NCBI GenBank assembly: GCA_005778045.1
Contig: SXKQ01000227.1
Span: forward strand, 1-6,975
Length of the DNA stretch: 6,975 bases
Reading direction: 5' to 3'
DNA from: Planctomycetia bacterium
Lineage (GTDB): Bacteria; Planctomycetota; UBA1135; GCA-002686595
Positions within the stretch are counted from its first letter, which is position 1. Each line of letters opens with the position of its first letter. Positions 1 through 5,796 of this stretch are shown piece by piece. Position numbers and translations under genes: made by a program. Under the pieces are notes generated by a model that worked only from the letters and a program-made list of their open reading frames with translations, was not told the DNA's origin and ran no database searches.

Positions 1-108
1 AAGGCGGTGCGCAAGCTGCGCCACCCGGTCCGCGCGCGCCAGCTCGCGAGCTTCCTCGACGGAGTCACGATTCCCGACGAGAACGAGCCGAACACAGCCC
101 TGTCCTGA
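1..108 (+). CDS. rpoD: RNA polymerase primary sigma factor, C-terminal end (partial)
   Basis: The first 35 codons in frame 1 read as the last residues of a sigma-70 factor and end at a TGA at 106-108. The stretch KAVRKLRHPVRARQLASFLD matches the end of region 4.2 of primary sigma factors, where the helix after the -35-binding helix-turn-helix typically reads A(L)RKLRHPxR...L(R)xFL. Region 4.2 contacts the -35 promoter element and the RNA polymerase beta flap. A short acidic/polar tail of about 15 residues follows (GVTIPDENEPNTALS), slightly longer than in many RpoD proteins. Everything upstream lies outside the window, so a close paralogue (RpoS- or RpoH-like) cannot be excluded, but the RKLRHP signature favours the housekeeping factor. 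A hairpin terminator follows, so the next gene is probably transcribed separately. Confidence 0.85.
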   Translation, partial: KAVRKLRHPVRARQLASFLDGVTIPDENEPNTALS

Positions 109-161
109 CCGGACCTCGCTCTGGCCTCGAAAGGGCCTTGGCGGGGCCTGCGTTGCCCATC

Positions 162-203
162 CGGCCGTCCTGCGTGCGTCGCAGGGCGGCCGTCGCGTCT
201 CTT
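162..203 (+). terminator. Candidate intrinsic terminator after the sigma factor gene
   Basis: Bases 162-174 and 180-192 form a 13-bp GC-rich stem, all Watson-Crick except one T-G wobble, around the 5-base loop TGCGT. The tail at 193-203 is pyrimidine-rich (TCGCGTCTCTT) rather than a clean T run, so termination may be weak or partly factor-dependent. The hairpin lies about 54 bases after the sigma factor stop and before the candidate promoter of the next gene. This fits an end-of-operon terminator. Confidence 0.55.
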
Positions 204-222
204 GGGGGGCCGTGATCGCGCC

Positions 223-251
223 TTCAAGCTGGGGGCGGGGGTCGCTAGACT
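223..251 (+). promoter_or_regulatory. Candidate sigma-70 promoter of the zinc-ribbon gene
   Basis: TTCAAG (223-228) and TAGACT (246-251) are separated by 17 bases. The -10 box fits the TAnnnT form common in GC-rich genomes; the -35 box is weak. Transcription would start near 258, leaving a leader of about 24 bases that includes the Shine-Dalgarno sequence AAGGA at 273-277. This is pattern matching only. Confidence 0.35.
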
Positions 252-281
252 CTTCGCGCCGTCAAGCGCTCTAAGGAATCC

Positions 282-995
282 ATGCAGGACACGATCCAGG
301 CCCTCCTCGCCCTTCAGGAACTCGACTCCGACATCTACCGCGTCAAGGACGAGCTCCGGCGGCTGCCGGCCGAGCGCGCCTCCCGCCGCGCGCAGATCGA
401 CGTGTTCATCGCTCGACGTGACGAGACCCACAAGCGCTCGATGGAGCTCAAGGTCAAGGTCAAGGAGCTAGAGGACATGGCCACCATCTCGCGCCAGCGC
501 ATCCGCAAAGTCGAGAACGAGATGGCGCACTCGCGCGCGGACGTCGCGCTGCACGCTGCCTACTCGCACCAGATCAAGTCGCTCAAGAAAGACATATCGC
601 TCTCCGACGAGGAGGCGCTGACGCACATGACCGAGATCGAGACGCTCGATGCCGAGGTCAAGCGCATGCAGGGCGAGATCGACGCAGCCGAGACGGTCTT
701 CGTGGACTTCGCCAAGAACTGCGCGAGCGAGATGGCGGCCGCCAAGGAGCGCCTCGCCGCCCTCGAGGCGCAGCGCAAGCAGCGCATGGCTCCCAACCTC
801 GAGCCCGAGACGTTCCAGGTCTACGAGCGCCTGCTGCATACGCGCGAGGGAGTGGCGCTCGCCGCGCTCGAGGAGCGCATCTGTCAGGCGTGCTACATAC
901 AGGTGCCGGTCAACCTGTACGTCCGTGTGGCGCGCGGCACGGCGGTCGTGAACTGCCCGTCCTGCGATCGCATCTTCTACATCCCCGGCGCCTGA
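282..995 (+). CDS. Coiled-coil protein with C-terminal C4 zinc ribbon (COG1579 / zf-RING_7 family)
   Basis: The predicted protein has 237 residues, close to the usual 230-250 of this family. Residues 1 to about 180 are almost entirely charged heptad-like helix (many E, K, R and L, few prolines), predicting a long antiparallel coiled-coil hairpin. The C-terminus carries two CxxC pairs (C201/C204 in CQAC and C225/C228 in CPSC) forming a C4 zinc ribbon. No signal peptide or membrane segment is seen, so it should be cytoplasmic. The ATG at 282 is preceded by AAGGA with 4 intervening bases, which supports this start. Family knowledge: members are widespread and mostly uncharacterised; Helicobacter HP0958 has been linked to RpoN stability and flagellar gene expression, and a mycobacterial member is Rv2229c. 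Here it follows a sigma factor gene but is separated by a terminator. The family call is solid; the function is unknown. It is most likely a nucleic-acid or protein-binding scaffold. Confidence 0.88.
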   Translation: MQDTIQALLALQELDSDIYRVKDELRRLPAERASRRAQIDVFIARRDETHKRSMELKVKVKELEDMATISRQRIRKVENEMAHSRADVALHAAYSHQIKSLKKDISLSDEEALTHMTEIETLDAEVKRMQGEIDAAETVFVDFAKNCASEMAAAKERLAALEAQRKQRMAPNLEPETFQVYERLLHTREGVALAALEERICQACYIQVPVNLYVRVARGTAVVNCPSCDRIFYIPGA

Positions 996-1008
996 TCGTC
1001 GGCGCGGG

Positions 1009-1950
1009 TCAGGGCTCGCACGCGGGCCCGACGCAGAGCGCGCCCTGGCGCGTGCCGCGCCGAGCCAGCTCGGCGTCGAGTCGCTCGCGAATCACGGTGG
1101 CGTGCGGCGTCGTGGCCGGAGCGACGAGATGCTGCGGCTCGGCGTCCGCCTGCAGGCGGTGGAGCACCTGCTCCGGCCGCAGTCGTTCGACGAAGTCCGC
1201 CAGCCAACCGACATAGGTTGGCTCATCGAGCAGTTCGACGCGGCCATCCTTCCACCAGCGCTCGAGCACGGTCTTGCGCAGCACCATCAGCTGGTGGACC
1301 TTGACGCCTTCGCAGCCCGTTCGTGCGAGCACATCTGCCGTCCGTCGCGCGCCCTCGCATCCGTCGCCGGGAAGGCCGAGGATCGCGTGGCCGACGACGA
1401 GCAAGCCGCGCGCCCGCGTGCGGTGCACGGCGTCCTCGAACTCCGCCACCGTGTGCAGGCGGTGGATTTCGAGCAGACGCGTATCGTCGGCGCACTCGAG
1501 CCCGAGCTCGACCCACACCGGGAGGCGCTCATTCCAGCGCGCGAGCACGTCGAGCGCGGAGTCGGGCAGGGTGTCCGGGCGGGTGGCGACGCTGATCGCC
1601 ACGACCTCGCGGCCGACGTGGGGCTCGACAGTTCGCAGCACTTCCTCGAGGCGCTCCGTCGAGACGTAGGTGTTCGAGTAGGACTGGAAGTAGGCGATCG
1701 CGGGGCCAGCGTTCTTGCGGCGCGCGACGCGCCGAAGTCCCGCGCGGAGCTGTTCGGCGAGATCCGCGCCCTCGCGCAGGGCGCCTGTGCCGGAGCCCTC
1801 GACGTCGCAATACACGCAGCCTCCGTAGCCCTTCGTGCCATCGCGGTTGGGGCACTGGGAGCCCGCGTCGAGCGCGACGCGGTGCAGCGGCGCGCCGAAG
1901 CGCTCGCGGGTCCAGTCCCTGAAGGTGCGAAAGCGAGGCCCGACGTCCAT
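1009..1950 (-). CDS. Radical SAM protein, YhcC/YtqA family (TIGR01212), possible tRNA wobble-uridine modification enzyme
   Basis: The predicted protein has 313 residues, normal for TIGR01212. The iron-sulfur cluster motif is C33-x11-C45-x2-C48, in [16 protein letters not shown], the distinctive wide spacing of this family rather than the usual CxxxCxxC. Further family landmarks are LDAG (27-30), YFQSYSNTY (87-95), ATRPD (122-126), VWVELGLE (145-152), GLPGD (192-196) and KVHQL (217-221). The enzyme should bind a [4Fe-4S] cluster and cleave S-adenosylmethionine to a 5'-deoxyadenosyl radical in the cytoplasm. E. coli YhcC has no firm role. From memory, the Bacillus homologue YtqA (named MnmL) is implicated in converting cmnm5U to nm5U at the tRNA wobble position; applying this here is inference. 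The gene diverges from selB and converges on the zinc-ribbon gene. No Shine-Dalgarno is visible before the ATG, consistent with a leaderless mRNA. Odd feature: the extreme C-terminus has two extra cysteines (C306, C311). Confidence 0.9.
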   Translation of the reverse strand: MDVGPRFRTFRDWTRERFGAPLHRVALDAGSQCPNRDGTKGYGGCVYCDVEGSGTGALREGADLAEQLRAGLRRVARRKNAGPAIAYFQSYSNTYVSTERLEEVLRTVEPHVGREVVAISVATRPDTLPDSALDVLARWNERLPVWVELGLECADDTRLLEIHRLHTVAEFEDAVHRTRARGLLVVGHAILGLPGDGCEGARRTADVLARTGCEGVKVHQLMVLRKTVLERWWKDGRVELLDEPTYVGWLADFVERLRPEQVLHRLQADAEPQHLVAPATTPHATVIRERLDAELARRGTRQGALCVGPACEP

Positions 1951-1958
1951 GGCGCGGC

Positions 1959-1984
1959 AGGATAGCGCGCTGTGACGCTATCCT
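1959..1984. promoter_or_regulatory. Perfect dyad in the divergent promoter region of the radical SAM gene and selB
   Basis: AGGATAGCG (1959-1967) and CGCTATCCT (1976-1984) are perfect inverted repeats separated by 8 bases. The dyad sits in the 50-base gap between the two divergent start codons (1950 and 2001). Each arm, read outward, contains TATCCT, a plausible -10 box of the TAnnnT type, one per gene. Starts about 7 bases beyond each box would give selB a leader of about 10 bases and the radical SAM gene essentially none, which agrees with the lack of Shine-Dalgarno sequences on both sides. No convincing -35 hexamers are seen. It could instead, or also, be an operator for a dimeric regulator. 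Confidence 0.5.
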
Positions 1985-2000
1985 CGCACCGTCACGAGCG

Positions 2001-3917
2001 ATGCAGATCCAGCCCATCGTCATCGGCACCGCGGGCCACATCGACCACGGCAAGTCGAGTCTCGTGCGCGCGCTCACGGGCATCGACCCCGACCGCCTCA
2101 AGGAGGAGAAGGAGCGCGGTCTCACGATCGACCTCGGCTTCGCGCCGCTCGCGCTGCCCGACGGTCGCACGGTCGGCATCATCGACGTGCCGGGTCACGA
2201 GCGCTTCGTGCGCAACATGGTCGCGGGCGCGACCGGCATCGACCTCGTGGTGCTCGTGGTGGCCGCCGATGACGGAGTCATGCCGCAGACGCGCGAGCAC
2301 CTCGACATCATGGGGCTGCTCGGCCTGCGCCGCGGGCTGATCGCGCTGAACAAGATCGACATGGTGGAGCCTGGGCTCGTCGAGCTCGCCGAGGAGGACG
2401 TGCGTGCCGCGGTGAAGGGCACCTTCCTGCAGGACGCACCGATCCTGCGCGTGTCGGCACGCACGGGACAGGGACTCGAGGATCTGCGTGCAGCGATCGT
2501 CGCGAACGCGCTCGCCGCGCAGACACGGCCCGCCGAGGGCATCTTCCGGTTGCCGATCCAGCGCGTGTTCTCCAAACCCGGCTTCGGCACGGTCGTCACC
2601 GGCGTGCCAGTGTCGGGTACGGTGCGCATCGGCGACGTGCTCGAGGTCCTCCCGGCGGGCGTGCGCGGCAAGGTGCGCGGCCTGCATGCCTACGGCAAGG
2701 CGACAGACGCAGCGCGCGCTGGGCACTCGACCGCGATCAACCTCGCCGACGTCGACACTGAGCTTGTGGTGCGCGGCCACGTGGCCGCGAGTCCCGATTT
2801 CTTCAGCCCCGTGCGCATGGTGGCGGCGCGCTTGCGCGTGCTCCCGTCGCTCGGGCGCCCGGTGACCGATCGCATGGAGGTGCGCTTGCACACGGGAACG
2901 GCCGATCCGCTCGGCGAGCTCGTGCTGCTCGACCACGAGGTGTTGCAGCCCGGCGAAGAGGGGCTCGTGCAGGTGCGCTTGGCGGAGCCGGTCGTGTGCG
3001 CACCAGGGGACCCGTTCATCCTGCGCCTCGCGTCGCCGGCCGTGACGCTGGGCGGCGGAAGCATCGTCGAGGAGAGCCGCCACCGCCTGAAGCGCTTCAA
3101 GGGCTTCGTGATCGAGGAGCTCTCGCGGCAGGCGCAGGCCCTCGGAGATCCGAGCGCGCTGCTCGAGACCACGCTCGCGCGCGCTGGCGCGACGCTGACT
3201 CCGGTGGCGGAGCTCGCGCAGGCGATCAAGCAGCCGACGGAAGTCACGCAGGGCCTGCTCGAGCGGCTGTTCGCGGAAAAGCGCGCGCGCGCGATCGGGC
3301 CGAAGCAGGAGTGGATCCACTCCGACCGGCTCGAGGCGTCGCTGGTCAAGCTGCGCAGCGCGCTCTCGAAGTGGTTTGCCGAAAACGCGCTGAGGCGCGT
3401 GATGGAAGTGATCGAGCTGCGCCGGCTCACGGCCCTCGAGGCGGAGTTCCTCGACGCCCTGATCGACGAGGAGACACGCCGCGGGCGTCTCGTGCGTCAG
3501 CCGGGCGGGCTCGTGGCGCCGGCGGGGCGCGAAGTGAAGCTCGACGACGCGGCCGCGGCTCTGCGCACCAAGCTGCTCGCCCTGCTCGAGGCGCGCGGCT
3601 GTCAGCCGCCGCTCGTCGAGGAACTGCCCACGCTCTTGGGGACTCCTGCGAAGGAGCTCGCGCGCGTGATCGCGCTATGCGTCGACGAGCGCTCGATAGC
3701 GAAGGTGTGCCCCGAGTTCGTGATGGCTTCCACGACGGTCGAGAAGGTCAAGGCGCTCGTCGTCGCGAACTGCACGAAGCATGGGCATCTCGAGATTCCC
3801 GAGCTGCGCGACGCGCTCGCGACCACGCGCAAGTACCTGATTCCGCTGCTCGAGCACTTCGACTCCAAGGGCGTGACCACGCGCCTCGGCGCGAATCGCG
3901 TGCTCAAGAAGCGCTGA
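2001..3917 (+). CDS. selB: Selenocysteine-specific translation elongation factor SelB
   Basis: The predicted protein has 638 residues, in the normal range for bacterial SelB (about 610-640). The GTPase domain has the P-loop GHIDHGKS (12-19), the switch I threonine in GLTIDLGFA (40-48), DVPGH (62-66), NKID (117-120) and SAR (152-154). Beta-barrel domain II covers about 183-255 and domain III about 262-358 (including [11 protein letters not shown] and LGGGSIVE). Residues from about 365 to the end form the winged-helix array that in known SelB proteins binds the SECIS hairpin. The last one reads [20 protein letters not shown]...NRVLKK (611-637), a clear SelB C-terminus. SelB brings Sec-tRNA(Sec) to the ribosome at UGA codons followed by a SECIS element. 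Neither selA, selD nor the tRNA(Sec) gene selC is in the window. The start at [18 protein letters not shown] fits the family; there is no clear Shine-Dalgarno. The HPLRPGMPKEEL-like motif usual in the second winged helix is poorly conserved here (about 457-475). Confidence 0.96.
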   Translation: MQIQPIVIGTAGHIDHGKSSLVRALTGIDPDRLKEEKERGLTIDLGFAPLALPDGRTVGIIDVPGHERFVRNMVAGATGIDLVVLVVAADDGVMPQTREHLDIMGLLGLRRGLIALNKIDMVEPGLVELAEEDVRAAVKGTFLQDAPILRVSARTGQGLEDLRAAIVANALAAQTRPAEGIFRLPIQRVFSKPGFGTVVTGVPVSGTVRIGDVLEVLPAGVRGKVRGLHAYGKATDAARAGHSTAINLADVDTELVVRGHVAASPDFFSPVRMVAARLRVLPSLGRPVTDRMEVRLHTGTADPLGELVLLDHEVLQPGEEGLVQVRLAEPVVCAPGDPFILRLASPAVTLGGGSIVEESRHRLKRFKGFVIEELSRQAQALGDPSALLETTLARAGATLTPVAELAQAIKQPTEVTQGLLERLFAEKRARAIGPKQEWIHSDRLEASLVKLRSALSKWFAENALRRVMEVIELRRLTALEAEFLDALIDEETRRGRLVRQPGGLVAPAGREVKLDDAAAALRTKLLALLEARGCQPPLVEELPTLLGTPAKELARVIALCVDERSIAKVCPEFVMASTTVEKVKALVVANCTKHGHLEIPELRDALATTRKYLIPLLEHFDSKGVTTRLGANRVLKKR

Positions 3918-3923
3918 AGTGGC

Positions 3924-4250
3924 TCAGAGCGGCTCGATCGGCCGCGGGAGCGAGACGAACACGAGCGCACCCGTGGGGGAGTGGGGGCGGTGTGCGCTTC
4001 CGGGAGCGTGACGCACATAGGTCAGCGGGCCATAGCGCTGGCCGCCGTCCTCGAGCTCGCCCGCGAGCACGAGGTAGCGCTCGCCCTCGGGATGGCGATG
4101 CGCGTCGTAGGTCGCGCCCGGCTCGAAGCGCAGCAGCACCGCGGACTCTCCACTCTCCGCGTCGAAGTAGAGCTTCTTCCAAGCGACGCCGACGCAGGGC
4201 GTCGGGCGCCAAGGCAGCGCCTCGCCGTCGACGAACAGGCTGTGCTTCAC
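3924..4250 (-). CDS. Small ChrR-like cupin domain protein
   Basis: The predicted protein has 108 residues and is a single cupin beta-barrel resembling the C-terminal cupin of ChrR anti-sigma factors. Cupin motif 1 is complete: G45-x5-H51-x-H53-x3-E57-x6-G64 (GATYDAHRHPEGERYLVLAG). Motif 2 is APGSAH (82-87) with H87 as the third histidine. H51, H53, E57 and H87 are the expected ligands of a bound metal. No signal peptide is seen, and no anti-sigma zinc domain precedes the cupin, so it is a stand-alone domain. The start is GTG at 4248-4250, whose last two bases are also the first two of the TGA stop of the upstream peptidase gene (a GTGA overlap). This implies translational coupling and one operon. 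The substrate and role are unknown; stand-alone members of this group include metal- or oxidant-responsive proteins and putative dioxygenases. Its stop lies 6 bases from the selB stop on the other strand. Confidence 0.85.
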   Translation of the reverse strand: MKHSLFVDGEALPWRPTPCVGVAWKKLYFDAESGESAVLLRFEPGATYDAHRHPEGERYLVLAGELEDGGQRYGPLTYVRHAPGSAHRPHSPTGALVFVSLPRPIEPL

Positions 4251-5638
4251 GGCAGCGACTCTAGGTAGCGGGCAGCTCCGAGCAATCCCACACGCGCGCA
4301 CCAAGCCATGTTCCAGGGCTCCTTGTCGGTGGTGTTCGCGGGCGTGTCGCCGGAGGAGTGGTAGTAGAGGTCGTAGTCGACGGAGACCTTGTCGCGCTCC
4401 TGCCACGACTCGCCGGGCATGCCGCTGGAGCGCTTGTGCTCGCCGGCGGCGCCCCAAGCGCTCGAGAACACGCTGACGGAAGGCAGCGAGCGTGTCTTGA
4501 AGAGCTCCGAACCGCTGAACACGTAGCTGTCGGTGCCGCCGAGGCTCTTGTTGGTGGCGAAGCGCGCCGGGAAGTCGCCGGGCGTGCTCGCGTCTTTCGG
4601 TGCGCGCTCGCGCATCACCGCGACGAGCGCGTTCACGAGCATTACGTTGCCCGGAAGGTCGTCGGGCTCGACGTTGACCTGGTCTGCACCGCTTCCGAAG
4701 CCAGACTGGTCGTAGTTGATCACGCCGAGCAGCTCTCCGTCGGCGGGAACGCGCGTCTCGAGGAAGTGGCGTGTCGACTCGATCTCGCTGCCCCAGATGG
4801 CGAAGCGTACCTCGTGAGCCGGCGCGCTGGCGCCCGCGTCGATCGCGCGCTTCCACGCGCTCGCGATCTCGAGCACGGTCGCCACGCCGCTCGCGTTGTC
4901 GTCGGCCCCGGGGCCGCCCGAGTCCGCATCGCCGTGCGCGCAGAATAGGAAGTAGGGAGCCTTCCACGCCTCGCCGCCCTTGCGCCCCGGCAGACGCGCC
5001 ACGACCGTTCGGATCGGGGCAGTGCGGGTCTCGGAGTCGAGCTCGAAGTCGATGCGTACCTTGGAGCCGGACTCGAGCCAGCCGCGAAGCAGCTCCGCTT
5101 CCGGTCGCGCGATTCCGAAGCAGGGCTGCACCGCGCCGTCTCGCAGTCGCCCTGGGACGGGCCAGCTTCCGTCGGCGTTCGTCGGTCGCGTCGCAAGGAT
5201 GACCGCCGCGTTGCTCGCTCCGCGTCCGGCGCGCTCGGTGAGCCACGCGATCGCGTCCGTCGACTCCAGGGCGAGCAGGGCGCTGCCCTTCGCATCGGGG
5301 GAGTTCTGCCACGGCCAGGCGCGCTCGAGCTTGCGGGGCTCGTCCTTCGATCCCTCGACACGCGCGCTCAGCGTCCACGCGAGCGGTTGCCACGCGCGGC
5401 GTTCCGGGGTCTCGACGACGCGGACCTCGAGCCCGAGCTCACCGAGTGCCTTGGCGACGTACTCCGCCGCCGCATCGCCCGAGCGCGTGCCGCCCATGCG
5501 GGGGCCGAGCGCCACGAGCTCGCGCACGCGCACCTGGGCACGGAGGGCGTCGACGCCCCGCCACAGGATCGCTCCGGGGTCGGCGCTCGTCGTGGCGGGT
5601 GCCTGGATGGCGAGGGTGAGCGCGAGGGCGTGCAACAT
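4247..5638 (-). CDS. Exported M28-family zinc aminopeptidase-like protein
   Basis: The predicted protein has 463 residues from the chosen ATG. A short signal-like N-terminus (MLHALALTLAIQAPATTSA, cleavage plausible before D20) indicates export, although it lacks a basic n-region. Residues 30-75 resemble the N-terminal helical part of M28 peptidases. About 115-215 looks like an inserted PA-type domain (AAVILAT, CFGIARPEAELLRGWLESG). The catalytic part begins near 220 with H235-x-D237 (CAHGDAD), then bridging D247 (GADDNASG), D310 (INYDQSG) and H427 (YYHSSGDT). These match the co-catalytic di-zinc site of M28. The usual Glu-Glu pair is replaced by E285-I-E287 (WGSEIES), so catalysis is likely but not certain. 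Expected role: hydrolysis of peptides outside the cytoplasm. AAAGGA at 5649-5654 (complementary strand), 10 bases upstream, supports the ATG at 5638; the reading frame extends to 5770, but that extension looks non-coding. It is followed by the coupled cupin gene. Confidence 0.88.
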   Translation of the reverse strand: MLHALALTLAIQAPATTSADPGAILWRGVDALRAQVRVRELVALGPRMGGTRSGDAAAEYVAKALGELGLEVRVVETPERRAWQPLAWTLSARVEGSKDEPRKLERAWPWQNSPDAKGSALLALESTDAIAWLTERAGRGASNAAVILATRPTNADGSWPVPGRLRDGAVQPCFGIARPEAELLRGWLESGSKVRIDFELDSETRTAPIRTVVARLPGRKGGEAWKAPYFLFCAHGDADSGGPGADDNASGVATVLEIASAWKRAIDAGASAPAHEVRFAIWGSEIESTRHFLETRVPADGELLGVINYDQSGFGSGADQVNVEPDDLPGNVMLVNALVAVMRERAPKDASTPGDFPARFATNKSLGGTDSYVFSGSELFKTRSLPSVSVFSSAWGAAGEHKRSSGMPGESWQERDKVSVDYDLYYHSSGDTPANTTDKEPWNMAWCARVGLLGAARYLESLP

Positions 5639-5661
5639 GGGTCGGAAGTCCTTTCCGTGCG

Positions 5662-5691
5662 TCGATAGCGTCTGTCGGCGTGCACCCGCAA
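5662..5691 (-). promoter_or_regulatory. Candidate promoter of the peptidase-cupin operon
   Basis: On the minus strand TTGCGG (5691-5686) and TATCGA (5667-5662) are separated by 18 bases. The predicted start near 5655 would place the Shine-Dalgarno sequence (5654-5649) at the very beginning of a leader of about 17 bases. The -10 region lies within an 18-base segment (5672-5655) that matches the selB promoter region at 15 of 18 positions. Both boxes deviate from consensus, so this is tentative. Confidence 0.3.
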
Positions 5692-5695
5692 GTGC

Positions 5696-5712
5696 GCGGA
5701 ACGAACTTCCGC
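5696..5712. promoter_or_regulatory. Perfect 6-bp dyad upstream of the peptidase promoter (possible operator)
   Basis: GCGGAA (5696-5701) and TTCCGC (5707-5712) are perfect inverted repeats around CGAAC. The dyad lies in the 158-base gap between the divergent peptidase and membrane-protein genes, next to the candidate -35 box of the peptidase gene. It could be an operator half-site pair or a chance palindrome in GC-rich DNA. The rest of this gap shows no RNA gene or clear terminator. Confidence 0.25.
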
Positions 5713-5796
5713 TCGACTTCGGATGGAGCCCGCGCGTGGTCGATTCCCAGACGGCACGCTTTAGGGCCACTCCCGCCCCAGCGCGTCTCCTGCAAC

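Noticed and set aside
109..281. tRNA(Sec) or another small RNA gene
   Set aside because: Apart from the terminator-like hairpin, no cloverleaf, long acceptor stem or T-loop consensus is seen.
991..1013. Hairpin CCTGA...TCAGG as a bidirectional terminator
   Set aside because: The stem is only 5 bp with a 13-base loop and arises from two convergent TGA stop contexts; no T run follows.
993..1040. In-frame UGA readthrough (selenoprotein) at the stop codons in the window
   Set aside because: Each protein ends at its normal family boundary, and the codons after the zinc-ribbon gene's TGA lead into antisense coding sequence without a recognisable SECIS hairpin.
1102..1965. A 287-codon plus-strand frame opposite the radical SAM gene
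   Set aside because: It is antisense to a gene with many conserved family motifs; its product has no recognisable motif.
1992..3320. A 442-codon minus-strand frame opposite selB
   Set aside because: The product is His/Arg-rich and arises from codon bias on the opposite strand of a clear selB.
3929..3945. GCGGC...GCCGC hairpin just after selB as a terminator
   Set aside because: It has a 5-bp stem inside the cupin coding sequence and no T tract; such hairpins are expected by chance at this GC content.
3924..5393. A 489-codon minus-strand frame taken as one gene
   Set aside because: Only the last 108 codons (the cupin) are real. The upstream part is an Arg-rich out-of-frame reading of the peptidase gene, and the GTG at 4250 overlapping the peptidase stop is the natural start.
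5639..5770. N-terminal extension of the peptidase to an ATG at 5770
   Set aside because: The extra 44 residues look non-coding and would bury the signal-like segment. The ATG at 5638 has a Shine-Dalgarno sequence and places that segment at the N-terminus.
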